DNA of 64,000 nt from Nostoc sp. UHCC 0302 (GTDB lineage Bacteria; Cyanobacteriota; Cyanobacteriia; Cyanobacteriales; Nostocaceae): assembly GCF_038096175.1 (NCBI RefSeq), contig NZ_CP151099.1, forward strand, positions 6,116,001 through 6,180,000, read 5' to 3'. The position numbers were made by a program, and so were the translations under genes. Under the pieces are notes generated by a model that saw only the letters and a program-made list of their open reading frames with translations, was not told where the DNA came from and did not search any database. Numbering within the stretch: position 1 is the first letter of the stretch; each line of letters starts with the position of its first letter. Of the stretch, positions 9,574 to 18,120 are shown piece by piece.

Positions 9574-11139
9574 ATGAATAGTTTTTGGTGCGCTTTGCCA
9601 CTGGCGGTAGCGGATATTACTAATTTAGGTCGCTTCAACCCTTTGGCGATCGCTTTCTTCTTTGTATTTGTTGCGTCTTCTCTGGGCATTACTTACTGGG
9701 CAGCACAGCTTACCAAAAGTACTGCACACTTCTACACAGCGGGCGGTAAAATTAGCGGTTTCCAAAATGGGCTGGCTCTAGCAGGAGACTTCATGAGTGC
9801 CGCTAGCTTTTTAGGGATTGCTGGGCTGGTGGCACTAAATGGTTTTGACGGCTTAATTTATTCTATCGGTTTCCTGGTGGGCTGGCCGATTGTCATGTTC
9901 TTAATTGCCGAACCACTGCGTAACTTAGGCAAGTACACCTTTGCCGATGTGGTAGCTTATCGTTTGCAACAAAAACCTGTGCGAATCGCGTCTGCTATTG
10001 GGACATTGGCAGTAGTTAGCTTTTACCTAATTGCTCAGATGGTAGGGGCTGGAGAACTAATCAAGCTGCTGTTTGGTTTTGATTATGAATTAGCCGTGGT
10101 CATCGTCGGTTGTGTGATGATGGCTTACGTGATTTTTGGTGGGATGATAGCTACCACTTGGGTACAAATTATCAAAGCAGTTTTGTTGTTAGGCGGGACT
10201 ATCATACTAGCTATTTTGGTGCTGGCAAAATTTGGCTTTAACCCACTAGCTTTATTCGCCGCCGCCGCTGATCAGTATAAGGGTGTATTAGCTCCCGGCA
10301 AACAGGTTTCTGATCCTTTCGATGCTATTTCCTTGGGGATGTCGTTGATGTTCGGTACGGCTGGGCTACCTCACATCCTAATGCGTTTTTATACTGTGCC
10401 TGATGCTAAGACCGCGCGGGTCTCTGTTACTTACGCTACAGCTTTTATTGGTGTTTTTTACCTGCTTACCTTCATCCTTGGCTTTGGAGCAATGGTAATA
10501 GTTGGTCAAGATGCCATTAAGCAAATTGGTACTGGTGGTAATATGGCTGCACCGATGTTGGCAGAAGTTCTCGGTGGTGATGCCTTTTTAGGCTTTATTG
10601 CTGCTGTTTCCTTTGCTACGATTTTGGCAGTAGTCGCAGGGTTGACACTCTCAGGTGCAGCGGCATTGTCCCATGATTTATGGGTGAATGTAGTGCGATC
10701 AGGTCATGCTGATGAGTCAGAACAACTGAAGGTGGCTCGCGGTGCGACAATGATTTTGGGGTTAGTTGCGATACTTTTGGGTATCTTCTTTAAAGGGCAG
10801 AACGTTGCTTATATGGTAGGTTTAGCATTTGCGATCGCCGCCAGTGGAAACTTCCCAGCATTGCTGCTATCAATGCTTTGGCGACGCTTCACTACCATCG
10901 GTGCGGTAGCGAGTATGTTAGCGGGTACTCTCTCCTCCTTAATATTGATTTATTTGTCGCCCACTATTCAGATTACGATTCTGAAGCACGCGACTGCACC
11001 TTTCCCACTAAAAAATCCTGGCTTAGTCAGTATCCCACTTGCGTTTATTGTGGCGATTGTCGTCTCGCTATTGACTACTGAACAGCAAGCACAGGATAAG
11101 TTTGCAGAAGTTGAGGATCGCATTCACATCGGTTTTTAA
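9574..11139 (+). CDS. Sodium/solute symporter, cation/acetate permease type (ActP-like)
   Basis: The 521-residue protein has about 13 hydrophobic segments and sodium:solute symporter (SSS) family signatures: [20 protein letters not shown] near 48, then [14 protein letters not shown], and [15 protein letters not shown] near 260. It most resembles ActP-type transporters of acetate or other short monocarboxylates driven by sodium or protons. It is slightly short at the C-terminus compared with enterobacterial ActP (about 549). The adjacent DUF485 gene supports this assignment. The substrate is not proven. Confidence 0.88.
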   Translation: MNSFWCALPLAVADITNLGRFNPLAIAFFFVFVASSLGITYWAAQLTKSTAHFYTAGGKISGFQNGLALAGDFMSAASFLGIAGLVALNGFDGLIYSIGFLVGWPIVMFLIAEPLRNLGKYTFADVVAYRLQQKPVRIASAIGTLAVVSFYLIAQMVGAGELIKLLFGFDYELAVVIVGCVMMAYVIFGGMIATTWVQIIKAVLLLGGTIILAILVLAKFGFNPLALFAAAADQYKGVLAPGKQVSDPFDAISLGMSLMFGTAGLPHILMRFYTVPDAKTARVSVTYATAFIGVFYLLTFILGFGAMVIVGQDAIKQIGTGGNMAAPMLAEVLGGDAFLGFIAAVSFATILAVVAGLTLSGAAALSHDLWVNVVRSGHADESEQLKVARGATMILGLVAILLGIFFKGQNVAYMVGLAFAIAASGNFPALLLSMLWRRFTTIGAVASMLAGTLSSLILIYLSPTIQITILKHATAPFPLKNPGLVSIPLAFIVAIVVSLLTTEQQAQDKFAEVEDRIHIGF

Positions 11140-11140
11140 A

Positions 11141-11190
11141 AGGGACTAGGGACTGGGGATAAGGGACTGGGGACTGGGGACTAGTTCTTC
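11141..11190. repeat. Heptamer repeat array (GGGACTG/GGGACTA variants)
   Basis: Tandem seven-base units of the type GGGACTG, GGGACTA and GGGATAA directly follow the symporter stop. They are the reverse complement of the CCCTAGT array at 1463-1500. A further near-repeat, AATACCCAATGCCCCATGCC, follows at about 11213. Confidence 0.75.
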
Positions 11191-11247
11191 TAATATCTAA
11201 TTTTCATACTCAATACCCAATGCCCCATGCCCAATCCCCTAATTTGA

Positions 11248-12051
11248 CTATTTTAGCTCTTGGATATTATTCATCACTTGTTGGTATAAGTCTTTGTTAT
11301 CTTGTCTTTGAAAGATAGCTGCTGCTTGTTGTAAGTCCTTGAGCGCACCTGCTTTGTCTCCATTGACAGCACGCGCATTACCACGGTTATTGTAGGCAGG
11401 GGCAAAGTTGGGATTAAGGCGAATCGCTTCATTGTAATCTGCGATCGCTCCCTGTGGATCTCCATTAGCAGCGCGGGCATTGCCGCGGTTATTGTAAGCA
11501 ATGGCATAGTTGGGAGTGAGGCGAATCGCTTGACTATAATCATCTATCGCCCCTTTTCTATCTCCTTGAGCAGCGCGAGCATTTCCGCGGTTATTGTAAG
11601 CTTCGGCATAGTTGGAAGCAAGACGAATTGCTTCGTTATAATCCTCAATTGCTGTTTTGTTGTCTCCTAGAGAGGCGCGGGCATTTCCGCGGTTATTGTA
11701 AGCTTCGGCGTCGTTGGCATTGATGCGAAGTGCTTGGTTATAATCTGCGATCGCTCCTTGCTTATCTCCTGTATCAAAACGAGCCAGTCCCCGACTCCTG
11801 TAGGCAGCCCCATATTCGAGATTCAGGCTAATCGCTTTAGTGTAAGATGCGATCGCTGCTTGCGAATTGCCTTTAACGTGCTGAGCCTGCCCCTGAAGAT
11901 AGAATTTCTCAGCTTTCGATGTTTTAGCTGAACGACGACTAGGAGGACTAACTCCTACTTCTGTTACCAGCACATCGCTGTTTCTACTGCAAGAAACGCT
12001 GAAAATCGCAGTCAATACCGTAAAAACAATTATGGTAAATGCTTTGCTCAT
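11248..12051 (-). CDS. TPR-repeat lipoprotein
   Basis: An N-terminal hydrophobic segment ends in FSVSCSRNS, which fits a lipobox-like cleavage site, so it is probably a membrane-anchored lipoprotein on the outer face of the plasma membrane. Five to six nearly identical 34-residue tetratricopeptide repeats follow (YNEAIRLNPNFAPAYNNRGN type), and their DNA is nearly identical too, showing recent tandem duplication. TPR arrays mediate protein contacts and no enzyme domain is present. The frame is open from 12087, but the Met at 12051 gives a normal signal sequence and is preferred. Confidence 0.82.
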   Translation of the reverse strand: MSKAFTIIVFTVLTAIFSVSCSRNSDVLVTEVGVSPPSRRSAKTSKAEKFYLQGQAQHVKGNSQAAIASYTKAISLNLEYGAAYRSRGLARFDTGDKQGAIADYNQALRINANDAEAYNNRGNARASLGDNKTAIEDYNEAIRLASNYAEAYNNRGNARAAQGDRKGAIDDYSQAIRLTPNYAIAYNNRGNARAANGDPQGAIADYNEAIRLNPNFAPAYNNRGNARAVNGDKAGALKDLQQAAAIFQRQDNKDLYQQVMNNIQELK

Positions 12052-12087
12052 TCTTGTTCGCTTTTGCCCAAATAAGCGCCATCTCAT

Positions 12088-12449
12088 AACTTGCGATTAA
12101 CCACCGTTACACCTGGATGAAAGTAGTATCTAAATCAAATTAGTTCTGCAACTCAAGAATGATTCTAACTTTTGATAGAGGTGTAAACTCACTTAATAAC
12201 ACCTGCTAATATTCACACTAGTTATTTCACGGCTCTTTTAAGGATAAATTGTCAGCTTTTAAGTATCAAATTTTTCATCTGCATCTTTCCTGTCTTCATC
12301 ATTCTACTTGCAGTAAGTAGATTTTTAGGCAGTGTGACACTGTTGATTATGTTTTTTTTGATACTCTTAAAAAAAATATTTTAAAAATATTAAGATTTAT
12401 TTTTAGCAATAATTCGATAGTTTATAACAGCTTTGGCAATCTCTGCCAT
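12088..12449. other. Intergenic region, nothing specific
   Basis: This AT-rich gap separates the TPR lipoprotein from the exonuclease gene. There are A/T-rich hairpin-prone runs near 12365-12395 (AATATTTTAAAAATATT) but no G/C-stemmed terminator, repeat or coding frame. Confidence 0.45.
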
Positions 12450-13370
12450 TTACTCATCCTCAAAATCATTTTCCTGAGTTTTAGCAGTCAGTCGCCAAGC
12501 GGTTGTTTTATCGAGATCTACAGACAGTTGTTCTAGATTTTGTCCTAAATCTTTTTGGAGTTTTTGAGTCAGTGTAATGGGGAAATCTAAATTAATGCCT
12601 TTAGTTTGTGCTAGTTTGGCTAATTCTGTAAACGTCACTTTCACTGTGGTGCGCTCGTAACTACTCAGTTTACAATAAGATGTTTCAGATATATTTTGAG
12701 CCTGCATGGCTTTTTTCAATCGCTCTTGCAAATGCTCAAATTCAGAATTCAACAGTTTCCACTGTTCTTCAAGTTGAGTGTATCTGTTACTGAGTAAAGT
12801 TAAGTCTTCTGTTACAGGATCAGGATTGCTTTGAGCTTGCAAATTTAATAAATTCAAGTGTACCTGAGCGAGATAAATGCAATCTAGGTAAGCATATTCT
12901 ATTTGTTCTTCACTCAAGGGACGCTTGCCCCAATCGCTGGTTTGCTCTTGTTTGCTGATATTGTTAAAGCTGCAAAGTTCTGTAGCCAGAGTCTTGAGTT
13001 GATAGTTAGGTAATGGTAAGAGGTAATAAGGGATTTTTTTGGCTATTTCTAAAGTGCAAGTAATATTTTTAGCCTTTTTGCTGCCGAGAAACTTTATATC
13101 ATAACTGGCATTATGAAATACTTTTTCAATATCAGGATTAAGCATGATTTGCTCAATAAAGTCAGCTATGGTATCAGGCTGTTCTAGGACATCTAAAAGA
13201 TAAACGCGATCGCCACTCATATCTTGAGGATCATCTAATACCTGAATCAGCGAAAGTCTGGGATTACGGCTTTTATAATCAACAACTTCTGTATCTATCC
13301 ACAGAATTTTAGCATCGGTATATTCAGCGATCGCACCACGGATTTCGCTAGCGGAAGTAAGATAAGGCAT
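12450..13370 (-). CDS. RNase D-like 3'-5' exonuclease
   Basis: The 306-residue protein has the DEDDy exonuclease signature: Asp26 and Glu28 in WIDTE (Exo I), HNASYDIKFL near 87-96 (Exo II) and YAYLDC near 160 (Exo III, catalytic Tyr and Asp). RNase D enzymes trim the 3' ends of tRNA and other small RNAs. The C-terminal third is a coiled-coil-prone segment, not a clear HRDC domain, so this is a cyanobacterial variant rather than a full RNase D (about 375 residues). It is monocistronic. Confidence 0.87.
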   Translation of the reverse strand: MPYLTSASEIRGAIAEYTDAKILWIDTEVVDYKSRNPRLSLIQVLDDPQDMSGDRVYLLDVLEQPDTIADFIEQIMLNPDIEKVFHNASYDIKFLGSKKAKNITCTLEIAKKIPYYLLPLPNYQLKTLATELCSFNNISKQEQTSDWGKRPLSEEQIEYAYLDCIYLAQVHLNLLNLQAQSNPDPVTEDLTLLSNRYTQLEEQWKLLNSEFEHLQERLKKAMQAQNISETSYCKLSSYERTTVKVTFTELAKLAQTKGINLDFPITLTQKLQKDLGQNLEQLSVDLDKTTAWRLTAKTQENDFEDE

Positions 13371-13537
13371 TAGCTAATATTTTCTGAGATTTGAGTAGGC
13401 ATAATTTAAGCCACAATCTCCCAACTTAACATTTTATTAGTATTGTTTGAGATAGGAGAAAATTAATTTTGGATATTAGCTATTATGGTCTAGCTGTATA
13501 TTGACATACATTGACTTTTTGAAGTCACGAGAATATC

Positions 13538-14038
13538 ATGGAATTCCTAATTGACAAAATCAATTCAGAAATCGGAACAATTCTGATTGTCTCTGACGGG
13601 AAGAATCTTTGTGCGCTTGACTTTGCGGATTACGAGCAAAGAATGCTCAAACTTCTACAGCGTCGTTACCGCAGCTTCCATTTTCAGGATACGAAAAACC
13701 CACAGGGCTTGAGTAGCAAAATTCAGGCTTATCTAAATGGCGATCGCCACAGCTTAGATGATATGCCTGTAAATACTGGGGGTACTATTTTTCAGCAGCA
13801 GGTTTGGCTAGCGCTACGGACTATCCCGTGGGGAAAAACAATTTCCTACGCTCAGCTAGCAGCGAAAATTGCGAAGCCGACTGCTTATCGTGCTGTCGGC
13901 TTCGCAAATTCTTTGAATCCAGTCGCAATAGTGCTTCCCTGCCATCGGGTTATCAGTGCAAGTGCAGCACTTACTGGATATGCAGGTGGTCTAGAACGGA
14001 AACGTTGGCTACTCAAACATGAAGGTTTGGCTATTTAG
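13538..14038 (+). CDS. ogt: Methylated-DNA--protein-cysteine methyltransferase (Ogt type)
   Basis: The 166-residue protein has the alkyl-acceptor motif PCHRV with Cys135, preceded by the helix-turn-helix segment ISYAQLAAKIAKPTAYRAVG and followed by GYAGGLERKRWLL. It repairs O6-alkylguanine in DNA by irreversible transfer to the cysteine. Its length is normal for Ogt. Its stop overlaps the end of the convergent desaturase gene by 4 bp. Confidence 0.95.
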   Translation: MEFLIDKINSEIGTILIVSDGKNLCALDFADYEQRMLKLLQRRYRSFHFQDTKNPQGLSSKIQAYLNGDRHSLDDMPVNTGGTIFQQQVWLALRTIPWGKTISYAQLAAKIAKPTAYRAVGFANSLNPVAIVLPCHRVISASAALTGYAGGLERKRWLLKHEGLAI

Positions 14039-14892
14039 CCATGATTTGCACGTTGCGGAGGAGTCGATACTACCTTTTTGGCTAAACCTAAAGTCTTCAA
14101 TACTTTGATGCTCCACCAAGTCATATCTATTTCCCACCATAACAATCCAGATTTGGCCATGTGGGGATAAGTATGATGGTTGTTGTGCCATCCTTCGCCA
14201 TAAGTCATGAGGGATACCCACCAAAGATTACGAGCGCCGTCATTAGCATCAAAGGTGCGATAACCCCACATATGTGATGCAGAGTTCACGAACCATGTGG
14301 AGTGCCAGAGTAAGACTGACCTGACAAAAATGCCGTAAATTACAAAAGACCAGCCTCCTAAAGCATACAGTAGTAACCCGAAGGGAATTTGCAAGAGTAG
14401 GAAGTAGCGATCTAGCCAGCGATAGAAAGGTTGTCTTGCTAAGTCGGGCGCATATTTTTGATAAACTTCATAGTCAAAAAACTCTGGACGAGGGTATAAA
14501 ACCCACAGGATATGGCTCCACCAAAAGCCTCGCTGAGCAGAGTAAGGGTCTAAGTCGATATCTTCAGTGTGGGCGTGATGCTGGCGGTGTCCACCAACCC
14601 AAAAAATGGGCCCTCCTTGGAGAGCAACAGCTCCAATGGTGGCGATCGCATATTCTAACCACTTGGGTACTTGAAAACTCCTATGGCTCAGCAGTCGATG
14701 ATATCCCAGGCAAATGCCAATGCTCCCGAACAACCAGTGGAGAAACAGCAGTAAACCTAGTGCCGACCAGGAAAAAAACCAAGGTGCCAAGAGAGCTATA
14801 ACATGAAATGTCGCAAAAAATGCCACATTTATCCACCTGAGCCGAAGTGAATTTCCTCTCTCAGGGGCGATCACCGGAAGATTTGCCGTCAT
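14035..14892 (-). CDS. desC: Acyl-lipid delta-9 desaturase (DesC type)
   Basis: This membrane di-iron desaturase has the three histidine boxes HRLLSH (about 65), HRQHH (about 102) and HNNHH (about 236), with hydrophobic pairs between them. DesC puts the first double bond into stearoyl chains of membrane lipids using ferredoxin and oxygen. The frame is open from 14922, but the ATG at 14892 is preceded by AGGA at a good distance and gives the usual start. A structured RNA of about 179 nt on the same strand ends only 60 bp upstream, so the desaturase could be transcribed from that promoter by read-through. Confidence 0.9.
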   Translation of the reverse strand: MTANLPVIAPERGNSLRLRWINVAFFATFHVIALLAPWFFSWSALGLLLFLHWLFGSIGICLGYHRLLSHRSFQVPKWLEYAIATIGAVALQGGPIFWVGGHRQHHAHTEDIDLDPYSAQRGFWWSHILWVLYPRPEFFDYEVYQKYAPDLARQPFYRWLDRYFLLLQIPFGLLLYALGGWSFVIYGIFVRSVLLWHSTWFVNSASHMWGYRTFDANDGARNLWWVSLMTYGEGWHNNHHTYPHMAKSGLLWWEIDMTWWSIKVLKTLGLAKKVVSTPPQRANHG

Positions 14893-14952
14893 AAAAATTC
14901 CTGTTTTTGAATGATGAAGCAATTTGCTTTTTTAAGTACAACCCCATAAGGG

Positions 14953-15131
14953 ATTTACCCACCCTCTACACCAGTACGTTAGACTAAGCCTGCACCGCGA
15001 GTCTAGTCCTGTTCGGCAAGTAGTTCCCAAAGGTAGGTGGGTTTCCCTATCCAAGGAACTGGCATTAAACCCTGGGGGCATAGCTGCACTTACCGAAGAG
15101 CGTCTCCAAAGAAGATAGCCAAAGGGTAAAT
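14953..15131 (-). ncRNA. Structured RNA of about 179 nt, 6S RNA-like
   Basis: The minus-strand transcript folds into a long rod. ATTTACCC at the 5' end (15124-15131) pairs with GGGTAAAT at the 3' end (14953-14960). TTCGGTAAGT (15088-15097) pairs with ACTTGCCGAA (15012-15021) over 10 bp with one wobble. AGTTCC (15055-15060) pairs with GGAACT (15022-15027). The 3' strand of the internal bubble has its own hairpin (GACTA 15004-15008 with TAGTC 14982-14986). Length, closing stem, large central bubble and the 3'-strand hairpin all match 6S RNA, which binds the main RNA polymerase holoenzyme. A promoter at 15139-15167 places the start at the base of the closing stem. The alternative is a structured leader of desC. 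Confidence 0.6.
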
Positions 15132-15133
15132 TA

Positions 15134-15152
15134 GAGCAAGTATCACTTACAT
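15134..15152. promoter_or_regulatory. Imperfect copy of the TetR operator palindrome over the RNA promoter
   Basis: GAGCAAGTATCACTTACAT matches the perfect palindrome at 15181-15199 at 14 of 19 positions, with both GCAAGT and CACTT cores kept. It covers the -10 element of the divergent minus-strand promoter. It is a candidate second binding site through which the adjacent TetR protein could control the RNA and perhaps desC. Confidence 0.5.
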
Positions 15153-15167
15153 TTGTAATGCTAACAA
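15139..15167 (-). promoter_or_regulatory. Sigma-70-type promoter for the structured RNA
   Basis: On the minus strand TTGTTA (15162-15167) and GATACT (15139-15144) are separated by 17 bp, each matching the consensus at four of six positions. The predicted start, about 15131-15133, coincides with the first base of the RNA closing stem, which supports the assignment. Confidence 0.5.
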
Positions 15168-15180
15168 CTCGCCTAAATTT

Positions 15181-15199
15181 ATGCAAGTGGCACTTGCAT
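15181..15199. promoter_or_regulatory. Perfect 19-bp TetR-type operator palindrome
   Basis: ATGCAAGTG-G-CACTTGCAT has 9-bp arms with a 1-bp centre. It lies 8 bp before the likely start codon of the TetR gene at 15208, the classic autoregulatory position. Choosing the upstream in-frame ATG at 15181 as start would put the operator inside the coding sequence, which argues for 15208. Confidence 0.75.
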
Positions 15200-15207
15200 T
15201 TTTATTT

Positions 15208-16437
15208 ATGTCGTCTCAACCCCTTTCAACTCGTCAGCGCTTGATTCAAGCGGCACTAGAGTTATTTAGCGCTCACGGAGTCAGTACTACAACAACCCGC
15301 CAAATTGCTGAAAAAGCAGAAGTTAATGAAGTGACTCTATTTCGGCATTTTGGCAACAAGCATGGGTTGCTTTTGGCTGTACTGGAAGAATCCGCAGCTT
15401 TCAAAGATTTAGGTGAGTCGCTGGTACGGCGGGCAACTCCTCCTGGTAATGTCTACCAAGCTTTAAAAGATTATGCAAGTGACAGCTTGCACGCATTAGA
15501 ACGTGTGCCAGAGTTTGTCCGGTCTGTGGTGGGTGAAGCCGACCAATTCCCGGCAGAGAATCGCCGCGCCCTGGGAAGGGGGGTAACAGAGGCAAATCGC
15601 TATGTTGCCCAATACTTGGCTACCGTAATCCGGCAAGGAGACTTAAATACCTATCTCCCAGCAGAAAAATTAGCAAGTTTGTTAAATGGGATGATTTTGG
15701 GATATGCCGTCATTGAATTCACCAGTGAATTTCATGAACTTTGGGAGGATCGGGATGATTTTCTGGAGAATTTGGTGGAATTATTTTTACACGGAGCAAT
15801 GTCACCTCCAACAGAATTCACAACAGGTTCTTTACTAGGAGGTGTCATTACTACAGAAGTGGCTGACTTGCCTGCTGGTATAGTTCATGCAATTTTGCAA
15901 CAAGCTAAAAAATTAGGAGTACTAGATTATGCCTTGGCTTACGTGTTATTTGGTGCTGGGTTATCTGTGTCAGAAATAGTCAGCTTGCAGCGATCGCAAC
16001 AAATCTACGATGAGCAAGGTCATTTCCTCCAAATCACAACCCCAGGAAGCGTCCGTCAAGTACCAGTGAATCAATGGATTTTGGGCAAACGCTATGGTTC
16101 CTATACCAATAACCCCTTAATTAAATGGCTAAAAAGCCGCAAGGATACTCATTCTGCTATGTTTCTTAACGAAATAGGCGCACCAATTTCTGAGTTAGAG
16201 ATTCAGGTACGCTGGCTAGGATGGACTGAGGGACTGTTAACGCCTCAAGGAGAACCACCAGCGATCGCTCAGGCAAATCAAACTTGGTGTGTAGAAATGT
16301 TAATGCGAGGGATTAGCTTAGAAAATCTGAGCATTCTTACTGCTTGCGATCGCTCTCAGTTACAGCCTTATGCCAAGAGAGCTAGAGAAAAGGCGGCATT
16401 AGAGCAAGCAATTCGTTTAGATCAAAAGCCAGGATAA
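15208..16437 (+). CDS. TetR regulator fused to a degenerate tyrosine-recombinase-like domain
   Basis: The 409-residue protein starts with a TetR helix-turn-helix (RQRLIQAALELFSAHGVSTT, then EVTLFRHFGNKHGLL) and a TetR-like helical domain to about 205. TetR proteins normally end there. A further 190 residues follow that resemble the catalytic fold of tyrosine recombinases: AYVLFGAGLSVSEIVSLQR near 243, a beta-hairpin RQVPVN, a FLNEIGAPIS strand, and a C-terminal AQANQTWCVEMLMRGISLEN block. The first catalytic Arg is Ser (GLSVSE), and the HxxR motif is not evident, so it is probably inactive as a recombinase and serves DNA binding or multimerisation. It probably autoregulates through 15181-15199. 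Confidence 0.8.
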   Translation: MSSQPLSTRQRLIQAALELFSAHGVSTTTTRQIAEKAEVNEVTLFRHFGNKHGLLLAVLEESAAFKDLGESLVRRATPPGNVYQALKDYASDSLHALERVPEFVRSVVGEADQFPAENRRALGRGVTEANRYVAQYLATVIRQGDLNTYLPAEKLASLLNGMILGYAVIEFTSEFHELWEDRDDFLENLVELFLHGAMSPPTEFTTGSLLGGVITTEVADLPAGIVHAILQQAKKLGVLDYALAYVLFGAGLSVSEIVSLQRSQQIYDEQGHFLQITTPGSVRQVPVNQWILGKRYGSYTNNPLIKWLKSRKDTHSAMFLNEIGAPISELEIQVRWLGWTEGLLTPQGEPPAIAQANQTWCVEMLMRGISLENLSILTACDRSQLQPYAKRAREKAALEQAIRLDQKPG

Positions 16438-16630
16438 GCCTTCTAACTTTTTACTCAGCAGCAAAGCATTATAGGTATCAATAATTACTGGAAGATAGTA
16501 GCTTGAGTGAACTTTTCTCTGAACTATTCTCTGAGCCAAAACTGAGGTTTGAACTCATATTTGCCTTAATGGTAAATCCATAATTGTGGTTCAACAGAGA
16601 GATATTAATTTAAGACAAGGAGAGAAAGCC

Positions 16631-17239
16631 ATGCTACTTCAGAATTCTCCAAAAACTATTGCGTTCATTTATTTTGCATTGACTCTTGGAACGCAGAACC
16701 CAGCAATAGCCTTGGTTAATCAACCCATATCTTCGAGTAGATTAGTATCTGTTAATACTAATACCCAGAAGACAGAACAGCCTATTTTAGTTGCTCAAAA
16801 CGCTACTTATTGGGGGCCGAAGCGGGATTTTAAAATTTTCATGCCAGGAATAGTCACAAAAAATACAGACGAGCAATTGATATCTCTGAGTGATAATACT
16901 TCAACAGCCTACACTATTATACACCGAGACTTTCCTGAAGCTTCCAGAATACCTATTCCGCAGATTCGACAAGTTTTGCAAAGTGCAATGCGCGAAACTA
17001 TTGGTATTACTGGCAAGGTTATTAGAAATACCAATCTTGTAATTGATGGACACCCTGGTTTGGAGTTGCTGATGGAACACTCCAATGGAACCTTAGGGCA
17101 ATATCGTGCATTTGTGGTTAATCAGCGTCTTTATTTTATGGGAGCTGTGACAGAAAATGAATTAACTACAGAATCTGTTAACTTCTTTGATTCTTTTCGT
17201 ATTTATCCTGAGCGGATTCGTTTCTCCAAAATAAGCTAG
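16631..17239 (+). CDS. Exported protein of unknown function
   Basis: The ATG at 16631 has a good ribosome binding site (AAGGAG, 16617-16622) and opens with a signal peptide (KTIAFIYFALTLG then NPAIA), so this 202-residue form is preferred to the longer GTG-initiated frame from 16586. The mature part (about 28-202) is a small globular domain with alternating strands and no cysteine cluster or known catalytic motif. It ends VNFFDSFRIYPERIRF, which resembles the lipid-binding-like exported domains common in cyanobacteria. No partner gene is evident. Confidence 0.72.
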   Translation: MLLQNSPKTIAFIYFALTLGTQNPAIALVNQPISSSRLVSVNTNTQKTEQPILVAQNATYWGPKRDFKIFMPGIVTKNTDEQLISLSDNTSTAYTIIHRDFPEASRIPIPQIRQVLQSAMRETIGITGKVIRNTNLVIDGHPGLELLMEHSNGTLGQYRAFVVNQRLYFMGAVTENELTTESVNFFDSFRIYPERIRFSKIS

Positions 17240-17382
17240 GAATTTATTCATAATTAAAAAATAGAGATGACACATATAATTATTGCTCAATTATGAATAT
17301 GCTAAATGAGCTTATATTGAGCCTTGCAAAGCTTACTCCTAATCATTAAATTAAACTATAAAACATAATTTTGATTAATATC

Positions 17383-17862
17383 ATGAGTTACAAGTTGAAT
17401 TACATTCAGGCACTAAGCGTAAACTCCTGGCAGGATACTATAGAGGAGACTTTCTTAGAAAATCTCAAAAAAGTTGACTTTCAAGCAATATTTTTAAGGT
17501 TAACAAAATCTCATAAAGGTAAATATTTGAGTGTAGAAGAAGCATTGTTTTCATTGCAGAAATATGGACTATTTCTATTTTTAATACAAAAATATCAATT
17601 TAAAAGGATGGTTCCTAATCAAGAAATTGATGCAGTTTTACACGCACATCTATCTAATGGTCATCAGTTTGAAAGAGAGTGCCAACATCTCTTTAGTGCT
17701 TCTCTCAAACACCTTCCAGAATTCGGAGTTAGAGGGGAAGATGAACGCTTGGAATGGCAATCAGCTTTTGCTAAAACTCAGGAATTATTCGAGCTAAATT
17801 ATGGGGAAGGTACTATGGGATGTTCCGCAGCCGCCTGTTGTGAAATTCTTTTAAGTTTCTAG
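17383..17862 (+). CDS. Small GRDP-like (DUF1399-type) protein with a cysteine-rich tail
   Basis: This 159-residue protein contains VPNQEIDAVLHAHLSNGHQF near 84 and ECQHLFSASLKHLPEFGVRG after it. That pattern (P..EID.v.H.H...) is typical of the glycine-rich-domain-protein-like family. The C-terminus GTMGCSAAACCEILLSF has three closely spaced cysteines after a conserved-looking FGE-like segment. The role of the bacterial versions is unknown. The upstream in-frame TTG at 17371 is less likely than the ATG at 17383. It converges on the STAND gene at 18121. Confidence 0.68.
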   Translation: MSYKLNYIQALSVNSWQDTIEETFLENLKKVDFQAIFLRLTKSHKGKYLSVEEALFSLQKYGLFLFLIQKYQFKRMVPNQEIDAVLHAHLSNGHQFERECQHLFSASLKHLPEFGVRGEDERLEWQSAFAKTQELFELNYGEGTMGCSAAACCEILLSF

Positions 17863-17931
17863 ATACAGCAGAATTCAAAATTAAGGAGTCAGAATTCAGC
17901 ATTCAGAATGAAAACAGGCTTTCTACCTGAC

Positions 17932-18072
17932 CTCTCTAAGAGGATGTTTTAAAAGTATTATTGCTAACACAAAATCTCCTAAACCTAACCCCCCTAGCCC
18001 CCCTTCCCTACAAGGGAATGGGGGTTTCAAAAAGCCTCTCTCCGTTTCGGGGAGAGGTTTGGAGAGGGGTTT
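17932..18072. repeat. Interspersed C/G-rich hairpin repeat
   Basis: Two hairpins lie side by side: CCCCCTTCCCT/AGGGAATGGGGG around 17999-18024 and CCTCTCTCCG/CGGGGAGAGG at 18035-18057. They are followed by a near-repeat GGTTTGGAGAGGGGT. This type of repeat is found between many cyanobacterial genes. Here it separates convergent genes (17862 + and 18121 -) and may act as a terminator. Confidence 0.65.
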
Positions 18073-18120
18073 CTAGTATACTTTAAGGCTTTCCAAACAT
18101 TCTTTAAGAAATTGCGTATC

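Noticed and set aside
14932-15186. 84-codon protein frame on the minus strand
   Set aside because: It coincides with a folded RNA with matching helices and promoter, its composition is unlike a protein, and it would overlap the TetR operator.
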